A DNA stretch of 16,045 bases from Ramicandelaber brevisporus (taxonomy: Eukaryota > Kickxellomycota > Ramicandelaberales > Ramicandelaberaceae). The notes below the pieces were generated by a model. That model was not told the origin of the DNA, ran no database searches, and saw only the letters and a program-made list of their open reading frames with translations. Location: the NCBI GenBank assembly GCA_025201865.1, contig MU603189.1, positions 1 to 16,045 on the forward strand, read 5' to 3'. The position numbers and the translations under genes were made by a program. Shown one piece after another: positions 14,447 to 16,045 of the stretch; the first letter of the stretch is position 1; the number at the start of each line of letters is the position of its first letter.

Positions 14447-16045
14447 CAAAGCTTCGACAACTGCGAGCCAGAACATCAGGCTTTCCACTCTTCGAACTGT
14501 CAGAACAGCTCATCGAGTTGATACTCTCTCACACAGCCGTTGCAACGAGAGTAGCGTTCATAAAGGTATTTGGCGAAGACGACCTTACTCTGCGCGCTCT
14601 CCTTCACAGAGTGGCACTGCCGGACATTATTGCACCTTGGCTACCATTCGATGACTATGTGCTCAAGTTTGGCAAGTATGTCCATATGCTCCTGCTCCGA
14701 GACATGACGAATCGCAGCTCCTTTGACATTTTGGCGGGTTTCACCAGCTGCAGAACACTGCTCATCAACATGCGAACATGTCCGATAACACTCTTTTATA
14801 GTCTGGGTAAAATGCTGGCTCTGCAAACTGTGAGATTGGTTGCGACAAAGGCACCGGAACCGAAACAACGAACTGCCATTGACTGGATCAACTACGTAAT
14901 ACACAGTGGACGCAAAATGAGCATCGAATGGGAATCTGACGTGGAGGATTTGGATGAGTTTGATAAATTACACAGTATCCTATCAGACATTAGCAACAAT
15001 TCTCGTGTTCGATTTGCGATCAAAGCTCCATACTCTGCCAATGTTGGACAGTGTTTCCAGCAGCTGGCTCCACAACTGAGCAGACTAGAGATTCATCAAC
15101 CGCCAGATGAGAGCTGTTTCGGTGCTGATGTCGAGGCTGTCTTTGGAAATGAGGATATAGCATTCGTCAACTTGGCTAGTCTGGCACTTCCAATTTGTTG
15201 CTGCAACCTCAGCTTTGCACCAGCAAAGTATCCAAGTCTGAGTCAACTGCATCTTCATTCGATACAGGCAAATTGCTCAGGTGCTCGCCGGCAACATATT
15301 CCAGCTGTGGTGGCGATATTCTTTGGTTCGGTATGGTCGACTATCACTGAGTGTTCAATTAGTATCTCAGAAATTGAGACAAGTACAGTTGTGGGAATGG
15401 TTAACCAGATGCCCATGCTGGCCAACTTCACGCTCTCCACAAAGTCTGCACTCGATGTGGCAGTCGTTATGCCACACATGCCATATATTCGCCAGCTTGT
15501 CGTCGAAGCGTCTGCACTCATCTGCAACTCAGCACAGCACCTGAGCAAGTCATTGGCAGTCAACAGACACCTCTTCAAGCTATGCTTAATGTCCATCAAA
15601 GTCAACACTCCAGCAATTCAGTTTATACTCAATCTGCCCAGTCTCCGCTCGCTGGAACTAATAGATTTGCAATGGACTCCAGATGTGATTCACAAGTATC
15701 TCGAGAATTCTTCCCCGGCAACTTCGGCCACTGTTTGGAACCTGGTTGTAGATTCCGATCAAGACTCATGTGCTACAGATGACACCATACTTGCTCTATG
15801 CATGATGTTTCCCAGCCTCAAAACTGTTGCACTGCCAGGTTATCCGATTGCCACTCTTACACTGACAATGAAGGCGTTTCCGAGCATATCGGTAAGTGCA
15901 AGATCAAAGTTCCTTTAATTATTCAGCACTTAATTCCATGAACAACTTTTCTATTAATCAAGATCGATAAACTTATTTTTGACGAGCACCAGAAGATACT
16001 CAACTCGCCCGCTTCTATTGTGGAAAGCAAACCATTCGATTTTTT
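14443..16045 (+). CDS. F-box/LRR-like protein, 3' end beyond the window
   Basis: Exon 1 (14443-15891) codes for 483 residues. A 71-base intron follows, and exon 2 (15963 onward) adds 27 codons (IDKLIFDEHQKILNSPASIV and on) before the window ends without a stop. Residues about 14-42 (FPLFELSEQLIELILSHTAV) resemble an F-box helix pair. The rest is a series of irregular leucine-rich units with recurring L-x-x-L-x-L cores (PSLSQLHLHSI, LPSLRSLELIDLQW, FPSLKTVALPG), as in substrate-recognition subunits of SCF ubiquitin ligases. The F-box match is weak, so the LRR-like solenoid is the safer part. The ATG at 14443 is the first in frame; the open frame extends upstream only through a GTG. The start CAAGATGACA..GCTTCGA closely resembles that of the phospholipase gene. 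Confidence 0.6.
15892..15962 (+). other. Phase-0 intron, 71 bases
   Basis: The donor is GTAAGT at 15892 and the acceptor is CAG-like TCAAG ending at 15962. ACTTAAT (15928-15934) and CTTTAAT are possible branch sites. Without splicing the frame stops at 15916-15918. With splicing it stays open to the window edge. Confidence 0.75.

Noticed and set aside
15892-15925. Shorter intron using the CAG at 15923-15925
   Set aside because: It would be only 34 bases long and the joined frame stops within five codons; the 71-base intron keeps the frame open.

Overview
The window is nuclear DNA of a fungus. The firmest evidence is a long single-exon gene with the fungal Cdc24 layout (Cdc24-type calponin-homology region, RhoGEF DH, PH, C-terminal PB1). 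Supporting signs are a short GTAAGT...AG intron, pyrimidine-rich leaders and TATA boxes, and no bacterial operon signals. I cannot fix the lineage from sequence alone. An early-diverging group such as Kickxellomycotina is a guess from the low-complexity insertions and the divergent F-box/LRR-like gene. All recognised genes lie on the + strand.

Layout. Positions 1-1150 are gene-poor and hold the decayed C-terminal half of an IS1595/ISXO2-type DDE transposase (324-615), plus short direct repeats. Next come three small genes. One encodes a secreted protein with ten cysteines (1359-1808). The other two are diverged paralogues of a cysteine-free family: 2110-2436, which has lost its signal peptide, and 2958-3467, which keeps it and has a TATA box. 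From 4110 the window holds CDC24 (4110-7121), a Ser/Tyr/Gln/Pro repeat protein (7658-8554), a Q/N-rich protein with the YAGxxF + LPxP decapping-activator signature of Edc1/PNRC proteins (9469-11235), a cPLA2-type phospholipase with a predicted mitochondrial presequence (11479-14112), and an F-box/LRR-like gene that runs off the right edge through one visible intron (14443 to beyond 16045).

The genes do not form one pathway. Two themes recur. First, regulation by leader: TATA boxes sit upstream of the two complete small secreted genes, the SYQP gene and probably the decapping gene, and the leaders below them contain almost no ATG. In contrast, the phospholipase and the F-box-like gene both have short upstream ORFs whose stop codon overlaps the main start as ATGA, and in each case that upstream ORF's own start overlaps the stop of an earlier upstream ORF. 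I consider this repeated stop-start chain the least expected structure in the window. Second, low complexity: three of the five larger proteins carry long poly-Q, Q/N or S/Y/Q/P tracts of the kind seen in condensate-forming proteins.

No tRNA, rRNA or CRISPR array was recognised. All homology statements come from reading motifs, not from a database search.
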